Notes under the pieces: model-generated
Seen by the model: the letters and a program-made list of their open reading frames with translations, nothing else
The model's database searches: none
Told to the model about the DNA's origin: nothing
Translations under genes and position numbers: made by a program
From: Myxococcota bacterium
GTDB taxonomy: Bacteria; Myxococcota_A; Polyangia; JAAYKL01
Reading direction: 5' to 3'
Length of the DNA: 59,959 bases
Assembly: GCA_030065855.1 (NCBI GenBank)
Contig: JASJCT010000028.1
Span: 1-59,959 of the forward strand
Shown here: positions 9,321 to 17,561 of the stretch, piece after piece
Position numbering within the stretch: the first letter of the stretch is position 1
Layout of the letters: each line of letters opens with the position of its first letter

Positions 9321-9905
9321 ATGTACGGTCGATCGCTAAAAATGATTCTGTTCATCGTCCTTTGCACAGCCGCACTGGCTATTGGATGCGGCGGCGCGCA
9401 AAAAGGATCGAAATCCAAAAAGTCGACATCCAGCAGTGGCCCGCCAACGGATACAAATGACTACAAGACGGTCGAGGAGGCTGACCACTACATGGGCCTT
9501 GCCGGCATGGCATTATCTGAAGATGATATCGAGAGCGCGCTGGAATACTATCTCGAAGCTGCCCATGTCTACGACAATGCGGGTAAAATTACAGTCGAGC
9601 GTGCTGAGGCCCATTTTTTAGCCGCGGATCTCGCCTACAAAATTGGAAATCCCACTCAAGCCCTGGACGAGTACGACCAGGCGGTGCAGATTTACTTGAG
9701 GTTTTCCGGCAATTCCAAAATCAAAGGGGCTGTTGCCCTGAACAATATGGGCTCAATTTACAAAGAGATGGAAAAGTACGACAAGGCTCGGAATTGCTGG
9801 GAAAATGCTCTCCAAATCTATCGGGATGCGCCCAAGGAACTACAGAGTCAAAGCCACATGGAGACCATCGAGCAGAATCTGAGTGACCTGGCCGAGGGGT
9901 TTTAA
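9321..9905 (+). CDS. TPR-repeat lipoprotein
   Basis: A 194-residue protein with an N-terminal lipoprotein signal (hydrophobic core then AIGC, acylated Cys at about position 23), a Ser/Lys-rich linker, and about three tetratricopeptide repeats from residue 55 to the end (for example AEAHFLAADLAYKIGNPTQA and VALNNMGSIYKEMEKYDKAR). TPR lipoproteins act as protein-protein scaffolds at the envelope, such as outer-membrane assembly or pilus pilotins. GAGGAGG lies seven bases before the ATG. Its stop (9903-9905) abuts the stop of the converging gene with no gap. The specific partner is unknown. Confidence 0.85.
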   Translation: MYGRSLKMILFIVLCTAALAIGCGGAQKGSKSKKSTSSSGPPTDTNDYKTVEEADHYMGLAGMALSEDDIESALEYYLEAAHVYDNAGKITVERAEAHFLAADLAYKIGNPTQALDEYDQAVQIYLRFSGNSKIKGAVALNNMGSIYKEMEKYDKARNCWENALQIYRDAPKELQSQSHMETIEQNLSDLAEGF

Positions 9906-11666
9906 TCAATCCCTCGGCTCCAGCAAGGTGACGACCTGGCCGTCCCCATCTGCAAAGGCCCGGCCGACTGCAAAGGCCCGGCCGTTTATCACTTCGTACC
10001 ACTCACACATGGCGCCCCGGAGGAGCTCTGTGCCCGCCTCTCCTGCGAACGGGACAAGGTCGAGCGCAAGTCTCGCGATAAACGGAATAGGGAGGGTTAT
10101 TTCTCGCACTGTCTCGTCCACATCGGTGACAAAAAGCGACCGCCACGCAAAGCCACTCTTTGCCGGAGACTCGACAGTGAGGCGATAATCACCTTTGTCA
10201 ATGCCGAGGGTAAAGCCTCCGTCTTCCTGGACGCGGGTGCGACTCGATCGCGCGTGGGGTGGTGCTGAGGTGAGCGGTTCTGCTGTGACCAATCCAGCAG
10301 GTACCTCTGTTTCTAGTCCCTCCGCAGTTACAATACCTCTCAATATCGGTCTTTCCTTTAAGATGAAACTCTGTCCGCTACTGGCGCTTAAAATCTGGTA
10401 GTCATGCCAGGTGAGAATATCGTAATCGACCGGACTTGTTTCCTCTGGGTGCGGCGGTATCACAGAGATACGATATACTGCCGGAAATAGAAAGATACCG
10501 TTGGCGCCGATCTCATTTTCGATTTCACCACTGGCATTGGTGCGGGCCGTGCGCAGGGATATGCCGCCGGCTACGTCGTTGGATTCGAAAATGACGAGAC
10601 AATTTTCCAATCCATAGCGCTCTTCTATGCCATCTTGCCATTCAATGGTCGCTTTTACATCAGCAGCGTAGTGAACCGGCGATGGCAGGGGATCCAGGGC
10701 AGGGACATCCAAGCGTACACTGCCAGCGTCAGACTCTTTTTCAATACTGATATTCGGGATGACGGCGTTGGGGTACCAGGTGCTGTCTGGATTGGATACC
10801 AAAAGGGATACTTCCTCGGCATTGGGTGCTAGCCAAATCTCAAACTCCCCACAGACTTCATTTTCTGCCGAGCCCTCAGGACAGCCCGTAATGGCCCGCG
10901 TGGAGATGCGCACCCCTGTTTGAGGGTCTAAAGCGACTACTTCGAGGTCATCGACCGGTTGATTGCCGCGCCTGATCCTGCCGCTCACGGCCTGTTCGGC
11001 CTGGGGAACGACCAAGGCATTTAAGGCGTTTCCATTGCTGTCCCTGAGCTCCCCAGCAGCCGTAACTGTTACACCTGTGTAGGTCACGGGAGCAAAGGAA
11101 CGGGCTGTGTCGCCCCGGGGCGCAATTTTTATCGTATAAGTCCTATTTGGCCCGGATAAAAGATTCACTTGAAAGTTGCCGGCAATCTCTTCTGGCACCA
11201 TGTAGGTGGCGCGGTGCCTTGGCGTACCAGGGAGATGGGTGCCCATATCGGTGATGTCGACTTGAAAATCGGTCTTTACCGCGGCTCCAGTTGCACTTTG
11301 TGCGCTGATGTTTAGGCTGACGACCTGGAACTTGCGTACTTCGATCCGCTGCGGTGGTGTGACAGGGGACATGTCAGACATGGTCACTTCGAATGTCTGC
11401 TCTGGAATGCCTGTCTCAGGTCTTGGCACGACTCTGACAAAATAGCTCCTTTCACTGGGGCCGCCACTTTTGACGCAGTGTTTAAAGACCGCTTCACACA
11501 CGGATGCCGGTGGGCAGTCGCTGTCTTGCGCGCAATCGTTGATAGGCCCACGATACTCCCCGAAATTGCTCGATTCGTCCGGACCTGCTCTATCGAGACA
11601 GCTCCCGGTCGCTAATAGGAGTGCGGAAAAAGCACTTTGCCAGAGGCATTGGTAAAGCCATTTCAT
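9906..11666 (-). CDS. Large secreted lipoprotein with beta-rich repeats, unknown function
   Basis: This 586-residue protein starts at the ATG overlapping the upstream stop (ATGA at 11663-11666), which is better than an in-frame start seven codons upstream. It has a signal peptide ending LLLATGSC, a plausible but imperfect lipobox, then a Cys-rich knot (CAQDSDCPPASVCEAVFKHC) common in myxobacterial surface lipoproteins. The rest looks like tandem beta-sandwich or carboxypeptidase-regulatory-like repeats (VSGRIRRGNQPVDDLEVVAL, LRGIVTAEGLETEVPAGLV). I expect an outer-leaflet protein. It belongs to the operon headed by the FHA-sigma54 activator. I cannot name a function. Confidence 0.7.
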   Translation of the reverse strand: MKWLYQCLWQSAFSALLLATGSCLDRAGPDESSNFGEYRGPINDCAQDSDCPPASVCEAVFKHCVKSGGPSERSYFVRVVPRPETGIPEQTFEVTMSDMSPVTPPQRIEVRKFQVVSLNISAQSATGAAVKTDFQVDITDMGTHLPGTPRHRATYMVPEEIAGNFQVNLLSGPNRTYTIKIAPRGDTARSFAPVTYTGVTVTAAGELRDSNGNALNALVVPQAEQAVSGRIRRGNQPVDDLEVVALDPQTGVRISTRAITGCPEGSAENEVCGEFEIWLAPNAEEVSLLVSNPDSTWYPNAVIPNISIEKESDAGSVRLDVPALDPLPSPVHYAADVKATIEWQDGIEERYGLENCLVIFESNDVAGGISLRTARTNASGEIENEIGANGIFLFPAVYRISVIPPHPEETSPVDYDILTWHDYQILSASSGQSFILKERPILRGIVTAEGLETEVPAGLVTAEPLTSAPPHARSSRTRVQEDGGFTLGIDKGDYRLTVESPAKSGFAWRSLFVTDVDETVREITLPIPFIARLALDLVPFAGEAGTELLRGAMCEWYEVINGRAFAVGRAFADGDGQVVTLLEPRD

Positions 11667-12247
11667 TCCATAACTCGAAAGAACCACGTCACCGAGGTCG
11701 TGAACGCGTCCTCTTTGGGTTCGAAGCCCACATATCCCAAGTCAGAAATTTCTAGTCTTAGCGCAATGTAGGCATCTACCGGCGTTGTTCCGACAATATT
11801 GAAATAGGTTTCATCACAGGTCACCAAGGCCAATGTGCCGGAGGCGAGGTATTTCGGGTCAATACCCTCCACTGACAGGGGTTCGGACGCAACTGGCGCC
11901 GTACACCGTTCAGGCTCTATCGTGGCGTTCGCTGGGTCGGATTCTCGCCGCACAATGATTTGCGCGTTGATCTGGGATAGATCAGTCTCGTCCGGATCCC
12001 AAATGAGGACGGTAAAGTAGGCTTTTCCAGCTTCATTTTTCACCGTTTGAATGGGATCGGCTGGATCAAAGCGAAGCATCGTCGGGGGGTGATTGCGCGC
12101 TTCGACAAATTCGATCTCATCCGTCACAATGCAAGAGGAAACAAGGCACACTAACAGGACGCATAGAACTTGCACCGACCAAACACGCTGGTCAAGAATG
12201 GGTCTATGCTTTTTCGAGGTATCGAAAAATCGTCCGCGGATCGACAT
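11663..12247 (-). CDS. Secreted lipoprotein, unknown function
   Basis: The 194-residue product has a signal peptide ending in the lipobox LVSSC (Cys about residue 39) and a C-terminal beta-rich domain containing NHPPTMLRFDPADPIQ and TVLIWDPDETDLSQ. The ATG at 12247 lies 44 bp inside the upstream regulator gene; a GTG at codon 25 (12175) would shorten the signal region and remove the overlap, so the start is uncertain. Its stop overlaps the next gene by ATGA. The order regulator, small lipoprotein, large lipoprotein suggests a paired surface unit. No family is recognised. Confidence 0.65.
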   Translation of the reverse strand: MSIRGRFFDTSKKHRPILDQRVWSVQVLCVLLVCLVSSCIVTDEIEFVEARNHPPTMLRFDPADPIQTVKNEAGKAYFTVLIWDPDETDLSQINAQIIVRRESDPANATIEPERCTAPVASEPLSVEGIDPKYLASGTLALVTCDETYFNIVGTTPVDAYIALRLEISDLGYVGFEPKEDAFTTSVTWFFRVME

Positions 12248-13982
12248 TTAAATCTCTGGCAGTTTTGGATCGGTTGCCGTTGTTATGGGCCAGTACTTGC
12301 CTTACGTATTCCTGCTGGAACTTTTCTTTTGCCTCGGCCAGGGGCAGGATTTCGGGGAGCGTTTCTTCCCCCAAATCGAGATCCCCTGGTCCGATCATCG
12401 TTCCGTCGCACAAAATGACGGCTTTTTTAAGTCGATTCTCCAGTTCTCGAACATTGCCAGGCCAGTGGTACCGGCGGATGGCGCGAATAGCCCCGGGGGT
12501 AAATCCCTTGGCGCTGCTATCGAATTCTTCTACATATCGCTTGAGAAGAAAACGGGCGATCAGGACGATGTCATCGTCCCGATCTCGCACAGCCGGTAGG
12601 TCGATATGCACCACATTGAGCCTGTAAAACAGGTCCTCGCGAAATCGTTTGGCAGCCACCTCATCGGATAGATTGCGATTAGAAGCGGCGATAATACGAA
12701 TGTCGAGGGGTTCTGGTTTTGTAGCGCCCACTTTTACAACTTGCCGCTCTTGAATGACCCTGAGCAGTTTTACCTGTAGCGACAGGGGCATCTCTCCGAT
12801 TTCGTCCAGGAAAATGGTGCCCTTATCCGCTGCCTGGAACTTGCCCGCCCGGGTACTAACAGCGCCGGTAAAGGCCCCCCGCACATGGCCGAAAAATTCG
12901 CTCTCCATGAGACTTTCAGGGATGGCGCCACAGTTGACTGTGACAATCGGCCCGCCAAATCGCTGGCTGCGCCGATGGATTTCCCGGGCGATGAGCTCCT
13001 TGCCAGTACCGGTCTCTCCTGTGATGAGTACAGATACATCAGCAGTAGCCACCTTTTCGACCTTGCGAAATACCTCCAACATTGGCTTTGAGTTGCCAAT
13101 AATCTCGCCAAACCGCTGCTTTTTAAGCTCCTCGCTGAGGGACTTGTTCTTGAGCCTCAAGTCGTCGAGCAACAGGGCGTTTTGAACCACCATGGAAGCC
13201 TGGGCTGCAAAAACGCTCAGCAAGTCAAGGGAACGGGCTTCGAACAGGCCCTTGATGGAGTCGTTGCCGACGTAGATGACCCCGAGCAGCCGGCCGCGTT
13301 CGAGGAGTGGGACACACATAACCGAATTCAGCTTGAGATTTATGACCGATTCAGCAGTTCTGAATTGGGTGTCGTTCATCGCGTCAGAGACGATGATCGG
13401 TGTCTTGGTTTCCAAGACCTGCGAGACAATACTATCGGACATCTGGGAGATGGCGTCCTCCACGTTTTCCCGATGCAAGTTGCGTGCGACCTTAATCTCT
13501 GGTCGCCCGTCCTCGCACAGGACCAGAAAGCCCTTGGAGGCGCCCATGAGCGAGATAACCGAATCCATTAGTTCGTCTAGAATGTCCGAGAGCTTCTCGT
13601 GGGCCATCAATTTTGCAGAAAAGGTCTGCAGTTGCCGCAGCCCTTCGATCGCGCTTTGGGTAATCGGATCGCTGGTCTGCCGGCCCAATGTGGACAAGAT
13701 GCGAAAAAGCATCTCCACATCCCCGATATTAATTCTATCATCGTGGGAAAGCTTGCTTTTTCGGCGTTGTTTGCCATTGACGGCTATAGGGCATTTGTTA
13801 TCAACCTCGGAAATGGAAAACATGCGGCCGTCAAAGACGATTTGGGCGTGGCGGCGACCGACAACACCTTTGTTCGAGAGCACGACGTCATTCGAGGCAT
13901 CGCTGCCGATAGTCGTGATGCTTTTGGAGATCGCATGGCTCTCGCGATCCTCTCCGTTTGGTCTCCAGGTCAGCGTCGGCAT
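12204..13982 (-). CDS. Sigma54-dependent activator with FHA and GAF domains
   Basis: The 592-residue protein has four parts: an FHA domain at about 20-90 (TIGSDASNDVVLSNKGVVGRRHAQ), a GAF domain at about 125-270, a sigma54-interacting AAA+ domain at about 293-530 and a Fis-type helix-turn-helix at 550-592 (NGNRSKTARDLNVDPRTIFRYL). The Walker A GETGTGKE (322-329), the sigma54-contacting GAFTGA loop (369-374) and the Walker B TIFLDEIGE are intact, so it should activate RpoN promoters. The FHA domain implies control by a Ser/Thr kinase, as in myxobacterial enhancer-binding proteins. It lies upstream of and overlaps two lipoprotein genes, which it may autoregulate; I saw no clear -24/-12 element. 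Confidence 0.93.
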   Translation of the reverse strand: MPTLTWRPNGEDRESHAISKSITTIGSDASNDVVLSNKGVVGRRHAQIVFDGRMFSISEVDNKCPIAVNGKQRRKSKLSHDDRINIGDVEMLFRILSTLGRQTSDPITQSAIEGLRQLQTFSAKLMAHEKLSDILDELMDSVISLMGASKGFLVLCEDGRPEIKVARNLHRENVEDAISQMSDSIVSQVLETKTPIIVSDAMNDTQFRTAESVINLKLNSVMCVPLLERGRLLGVIYVGNDSIKGLFEARSLDLLSVFAAQASMVVQNALLLDDLRLKNKSLSEELKKQRFGEIIGNSKPMLEVFRKVEKVATADVSVLITGETGTGKELIAREIHRRSQRFGGPIVTVNCGAIPESLMESEFFGHVRGAFTGAVSTRAGKFQAADKGTIFLDEIGEMPLSLQVKLLRVIQERQVVKVGATKPEPLDIRIIAASNRNLSDEVAAKRFREDLFYRLNVVHIDLPAVRDRDDDIVLIARFLLKRYVEEFDSSAKGFTPGAIRAIRRYHWPGNVRELENRLKKAVILCDGTMIGPGDLDLGEETLPEILPLAEAKEKFQQEYVRQVLAHNNGNRSKTARDLNVDPRTIFRYLEKA

Positions 13983-14083
13983 TTTTTTTCAAGAATCCTT
14001 CTTTGATACACAAAAAGATCTTAGCTCGTTTTCCTTGTCTGGTAAACCTGACACTGCCATGACCCCATACCCACAGGAACATG

Positions 14084-14785
14084 TCAAATCTTTTGAAGTA
14101 AATTGAGGCGGCAGGTGGATTTGAAGATCAGTTGTTCAGTAGATGTGTTGCACACCCGTGCGAGTTGGGCAGCCCGGCAATGGGCTTTTTCTCGCGCTTG
14201 CCTTCGTTTATCCCGATCTTCCACAAAGACACTGAGTATCCTATCAAAGTCGGCGATGGTTCGCTCCAGGTAGTAAAACGCTTCCTTGACGTCTATTAAA
14301 CCGTATGGCGCACAGTTTTTGATACACTGGTAGGCCCGGTGTTGTATATCGGTCTCATCTTCCACATACTGCACCAACTCAAAGTAGGATTTTTCTTCGG
14401 CAACCGGTTCGACAATAAAAACCCATCCACCCGGACGCAGGCTATTTGCTGCTTGGCCCAGTGCATCTCCCATGTCTTCTTTTGGAATATGGTGAAAGCT
14501 GGCGATATAGAGAAATATATCTACACTGGTCTCTGCAAAAGGCATGCATTGTGCGGTTCCAACTAGATATTTGGCTTTGCCGTGCTTCTGTTTTTCGATG
14601 GTTTTTGCCTTATCAAGCATGGCTTTCGAATCGATTCCAATAGCCAATGCAGCGTCTTGGGACAAGGTATCGACCAAGTCACCAGTGCCACAGCCGATGT
14701 CGACGATAATCTTTTGAGTGACCGACACGGTTTGGAAGACCAAGGCGTCGTCACTGGTTATCTTTTTGTATTTATCCAACGGCAC
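14084..14785 (-). CDS. Class I SAM-dependent methyltransferase
   Basis: A 233-residue Rossmann-type methyltransferase. Motif I is VDIGCGTGD at about 29-37, followed by the acidic motif II residue (AIGIDSKAM) and the post-II segment SVDIFLYIASFHHIPKEDM. The C-terminal part, after residue 130, is helical and likely binds the substrate, which I cannot identify. The likely start is a GTG with no convincing ribosome site, immediately after a terminator-like hairpin, so the start is uncertain. It lies between two minus-strand transcription units and is probably transcribed alone. Confidence 0.8.
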   Translation of the reverse strand: MPLDKYKKITSDDALVFQTVSVTQKIIVDIGCGTGDLVDTLSQDAALAIGIDSKAMLDKAKTIEKQKHGKAKYLVGTAQCMPFAETSVDIFLYIASFHHIPKEDMGDALGQAANSLRPGGWVFIVEPVAEEKSYFELVQYVEDETDIQHRAYQCIKNCAPYGLIDVKEAFYYLERTIADFDRILSVFVEDRDKRRQAREKAHCRAAQLARVCNTSTEQLIFKSTCRLNLLQKI

Positions 14786-14796
14786 AACCCATTATT

Positions 14797-14834
14797 AAAA
14801 GGCACCCCATTGTTGTCAAAGAATGGGGGCTTTT
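14797..14834 (-). terminator. Rho-independent terminator-like hairpin
   Basis: On the minus strand AAAAGCCCCCATT pairs with AATGGGGTGCCTTTT across a 13-base loop, ending in four U. It lies 63 bases below the stop of the outer-membrane-type gene and just above the methyltransferase start. The flanking A and T runs make it symmetric, so it could work in both directions. Confidence 0.65.
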
Positions 14835-14896
14835 ATTGGGTGCATTTTAGTTTGCGGGGATAATTAGGCAGCCGAACACGTTACGTTTGGAGGGTA

Positions 14897-15613
14897 CTAT
14901 AAGAACTTCAGGGATGCCCCGGCTTGGACAAACCAGCCCGACAGGTTGATGTGGCCCCAAGACGGTCCGGCGACCAGCGGCAAGGCCAGCTCTCCCTGGT
15001 CTTGCAGCTCGGGCGAAAATTCAAGATTACCGCGGCGCAGATAACCGCCCGACAGTTCAGCGCCAAACCCTAGCCGCTTGAAGCCAGGAATGTTGAGACA
15101 GGCTTGAAAAATCCGCACTTCTAATCCGGCCGAGCCTTCGGCTTCCCAGGTCAATCCGCGATCCGTGTACTTGCTTCTGTCGCTCGATTGGTCCAGCAGA
15201 TATGCGTCGTTATTCTGAACGCGACCGGCTAAGTTGGCCATGAGCAGCCCCCCGCTCGCTTGAACAAAGACCGCAAGCCAGGAGACCAGATCCCGACGAA
15301 TGCGGAGGCCGGCTTGAAAATCGTGGGTCAATAGCTCAGTTTCGAGGATGCCGTAAGGCTCACCCTCGTCAATGGCAAACCGGTATCCGATGAGCGGAAG
15401 GATGTCAAACCCACCCCGGGTAGCGAGCTTGAGCCGCAGATCTGCGCCAAACCGCAGTGCAACGGTATTGTCCACCGAGAATGCCTCGTAAGTGTCGTCC
15501 TGCAATACAGTCGGCGTTACTGCCAGTAGGGCTTCCAGGCGCTGGGCCTCAGCATTGCGTTGGATAAAGACGAGCGCACCAAGGGCGATCAAAACAATGA
15601 GACGGCGGTTCAT
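14897..15613 (-). CDS. Secreted outer-membrane beta-barrel-like protein
   Basis: The 238-residue product starts at the ATG overlapping the upstream stop (ATGA, 15610-15613), giving a clean signal peptide (RLIVLIALGALVFIQRNAEAQ). The mature part alternates short beta strands with glycine and aromatic residues (GADLRLKLATRGGFDILPLIGYRF, LGFGAELSGGYLRRGN) and ends ASLKFL, as outer-membrane barrels do. It is the third gene of an operon behind two propeller-like lipoproteins, so it may anchor or secrete them. Family assignment needs structure prediction. Confidence 0.65.
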   Translation of the reverse strand: MNRRLIVLIALGALVFIQRNAEAQRLEALLAVTPTVLQDDTYEAFSVDNTVALRFGADLRLKLATRGGFDILPLIGYRFAIDEGEPYGILETELLTHDFQAGLRIRRDLVSWLAVFVQASGGLLMANLAGRVQNNDAYLLDQSSDRSKYTDRGLTWEAEGSAGLEVRIFQACLNIPGFKRLGFGAELSGGYLRRGNLEFSPELQDQGELALPLVAGPSWGHINLSGWFVQAGASLKFL

Positions 15614-17193
15614 TGGGACACCTCCTCTTCGTCGAGCATGCTGCCGAGCCAAAGTCCGTCGACCACCTTTGCCGCTTCCCGCGTGGGATTGTCGAGGGGG
15701 AAAACCGTCATGCGCCCAGTGGGTGAGGTGCTGAGCACAACACCGAGATTGGACCCGGCGAGCAAATGAAGGGACGACACTGCATCGTCGAGCAGCAGTG
15801 CATCAGGGTGACCTGTAACGAGATCGAGGGTGAGGATACGGTCATTGTTGGCCGAGACAAAAAAGAGTTTCTCTCCTTGCAGCTTTGCGTCGGTCCATAT
15901 GGATGGCGTATGTGAAGATAAGCGAATGGTCTGCCGGTTCCGAAGGTCGAAAAGGATCAGGCCTGAATGATCCTGCGGCACGATGAGCAAGCGATCCTGG
16001 TCAAGCGCTACAACTTCGGCAATTGCTCCAGGAATGGGTACTTCGCTAAGGTTACTGTCCTCCTCTGCCACCAGTCCTGGGACCATTAAAAAATGAATGG
16101 CCCTGGTGTTCGGACCAAAAAATACGACCTCCTGTTGCCCAGGTAAGCCGCGGAGCATGGCTGAGGTCGGCCGATCCTCGAGGTCGACAGAAAAGAGCAC
16201 ATCAGTGGTATCCACATTCACCGTGCGCAACACCGAAGTGCCAGGTGCGCTGCTCACCGCTGAGATCAACAGCTGACCACTGTCGTCGATGATCGCCATA
16301 TCGAGGGGCTGACCGCCAGTCTCGATCAGGTTCATGGCCGCGCCAAATCCCGACGCCCCGACCCCATTTGGAATCAGGGAAACCGCGTAGATATCTTGGG
16401 AGCCAGTTGCGCGCACAAACACCACGGGATCTCGCAGCCCATCCCCGTCTCGGGCCAGGATCTGTACGGGGTGGATCTGTCGCGGGTCAGCGGGTGTTTT
16501 TAGATTGACCTTTACGCCGGCGAGGGTTGGATCTGCCACGTCGACCAATCGGATTTTACCTTCACTCAAAAACACGGCGATTTGCTTTGGCGCGCCGTTC
16601 AGGGTTAACGTCGAAATGAACGCAGCGCCTTGGATGCGGGCGCCATCCATATCGATGGAGTGGACCCTGGGATTGGTCGCACTCGGCGGCAGGGTGAGGT
16701 CGAGCACGGCAATTTCGTTGGGGTTCGACAGGTCAGCGCCTTGATCCCCGTTCTCAGAATCGTGGTACAAAATTGCGAATCGCCCGGCATCGTCAAAGAC
16801 CAGCGTGTCAAAAGGTGCGCCAATGACATAGGTCGTCGCTGGACTGCCATCTATGGGCAGGCGCAGTAAGCGCTCTACTTGGCTCGGATCCCGCTGATTG
16901 GTGGGGAGGCTCGTTACAAACAAGGAGCTGGCAGCCGTGCCACCTGGGCCTGTGACAAGCCCCCTGAGGCGTTCACTGCTTCTGGCCCGATACAACTCCT
17001 GGGGCGTCACACCCTGTAGCTGCACAGCGAAATAGACGACCCGGTCATATCCGGTTTCGTGGACTGCCACGCCATTGTCGAGGGTGAGCACCGCGCCTGC
17101 GGAGACCAGCGTCTCATAGCGACCCTCAGCCTCGCACCCGGTTAAGGCGGCCAGGGTCATGACCAAAAGGATGTTATTGAAGAGGTATCTCAT
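15610..17193 (-). CDS. Propeller-like lipoprotein
   Basis: The 527-residue protein has a lipoprotein signal ending AALTGC, then a long run of repeats of the kind SQDIYAVSLIPNGVG, GKIRLVDVADPTLAGV and ELLIVPQDHSGLILFDL-type strands, resembling YVTN/WD-like beta-propellers. It would sit on the outer or inner membrane facing the periplasm or surface. GAAAGAAGGGC precedes the ATG. It is 13 bp downstream of the second piece of a related gene and overlaps the outer-membrane-type gene by ATGA. The similar size (about 530 residues) supports reading the upstream gene as one broken reading frame. Confidence 0.7.
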   Translation of the reverse strand: MRYLFNNILLVMTLAALTGCEAEGRYETLVSAGAVLTLDNGVAVHETGYDRVVYFAVQLQGVTPQELYRARSSERLRGLVTGPGGTAASSLFVTSLPTNQRDPSQVERLLRLPIDGSPATTYVIGAPFDTLVFDDAGRFAILYHDSENGDQGADLSNPNEIAVLDLTLPPSATNPRVHSIDMDGARIQGAAFISTLTLNGAPKQIAVFLSEGKIRLVDVADPTLAGVKVNLKTPADPRQIHPVQILARDGDGLRDPVVFVRATGSQDIYAVSLIPNGVGASGFGAAMNLIETGGQPLDMAIIDDSGQLLISAVSSAPGTSVLRTVNVDTTDVLFSVDLEDRPTSAMLRGLPGQQEVVFFGPNTRAIHFLMVPGLVAEEDSNLSEVPIPGAIAEVVALDQDRLLIVPQDHSGLILFDLRNRQTIRLSSHTPSIWTDAKLQGEKLFFVSANNDRILTLDLVTGHPDALLLDDAVSSLHLLAGSNLGVVLSTSPTGRMTVFPLDNPTREAAKVVDGLWLGSMLDEEEVSQ

Positions 17194-17205
17194 GGTGCCC
17201 TTCTT

Positions 17206-17553
17206 TCAGTTCATTTGACGATCGTTGAGGTTATATCCGGTCACTGTCTTGACTGAGCCGTCGTGAGCACCCACAAACGTCATGCGTCCGGCTGGGTGAT
17301 CCTGGGCGATGAACACGCGGTCCGTGGTTGCGGCATATCCGGCAGCCACCGGTGGAGAGCCGAGCATCAACGCGTCCGCGATAAAGGAGCGTAAGTTAAA
17401 GACATCGATCCGCTGGGCCTGGGTTAACAGCAAAAAGCCCATATCTCCCTCTGGGGTCAACAGCAACTGCCCCGGTTTCACAGGGATTTGCTGGAATTTG
17501 ACCTTGAGATCAGGCAGTGTCACCAGGGAGTAGGAAAACGGCTGCTGACCCAC
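17206..17553 (-). CDS. C-terminal piece of the frameshifted propeller lipoprotein
   Basis: This reading frame, counted from a GTG at 17553, is 115 residues but stays open further upstream, where it encodes plausible propeller sequence (FLERKIRAVAPGADATTAVI at about 17590-17650) overlapping the end of the upstream gene in a different frame. No ribosome site precedes the GTG. The content (LLLTPEGDMGFLLLTQAQ, YAATTDRVFIAQDHPAGRM) matches the propeller repeats upstream. I read it as the tail of the same gene, displaced by one base by a mutation or a sequencing error. Confidence 0.55.
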   Translation of the reverse strand: MGQQPFSYSLVTLPDLKVKFQQIPVKPGQLLLTPEGDMGFLLLTQAQRIDVFNLRSFIADALMLGSPPVAAGYAATTDRVFIAQDHPAGRMTFVGAHDGSVKTVTGYNLNDRQMN

Positions 17554-17561
17554 ATCTGGCT

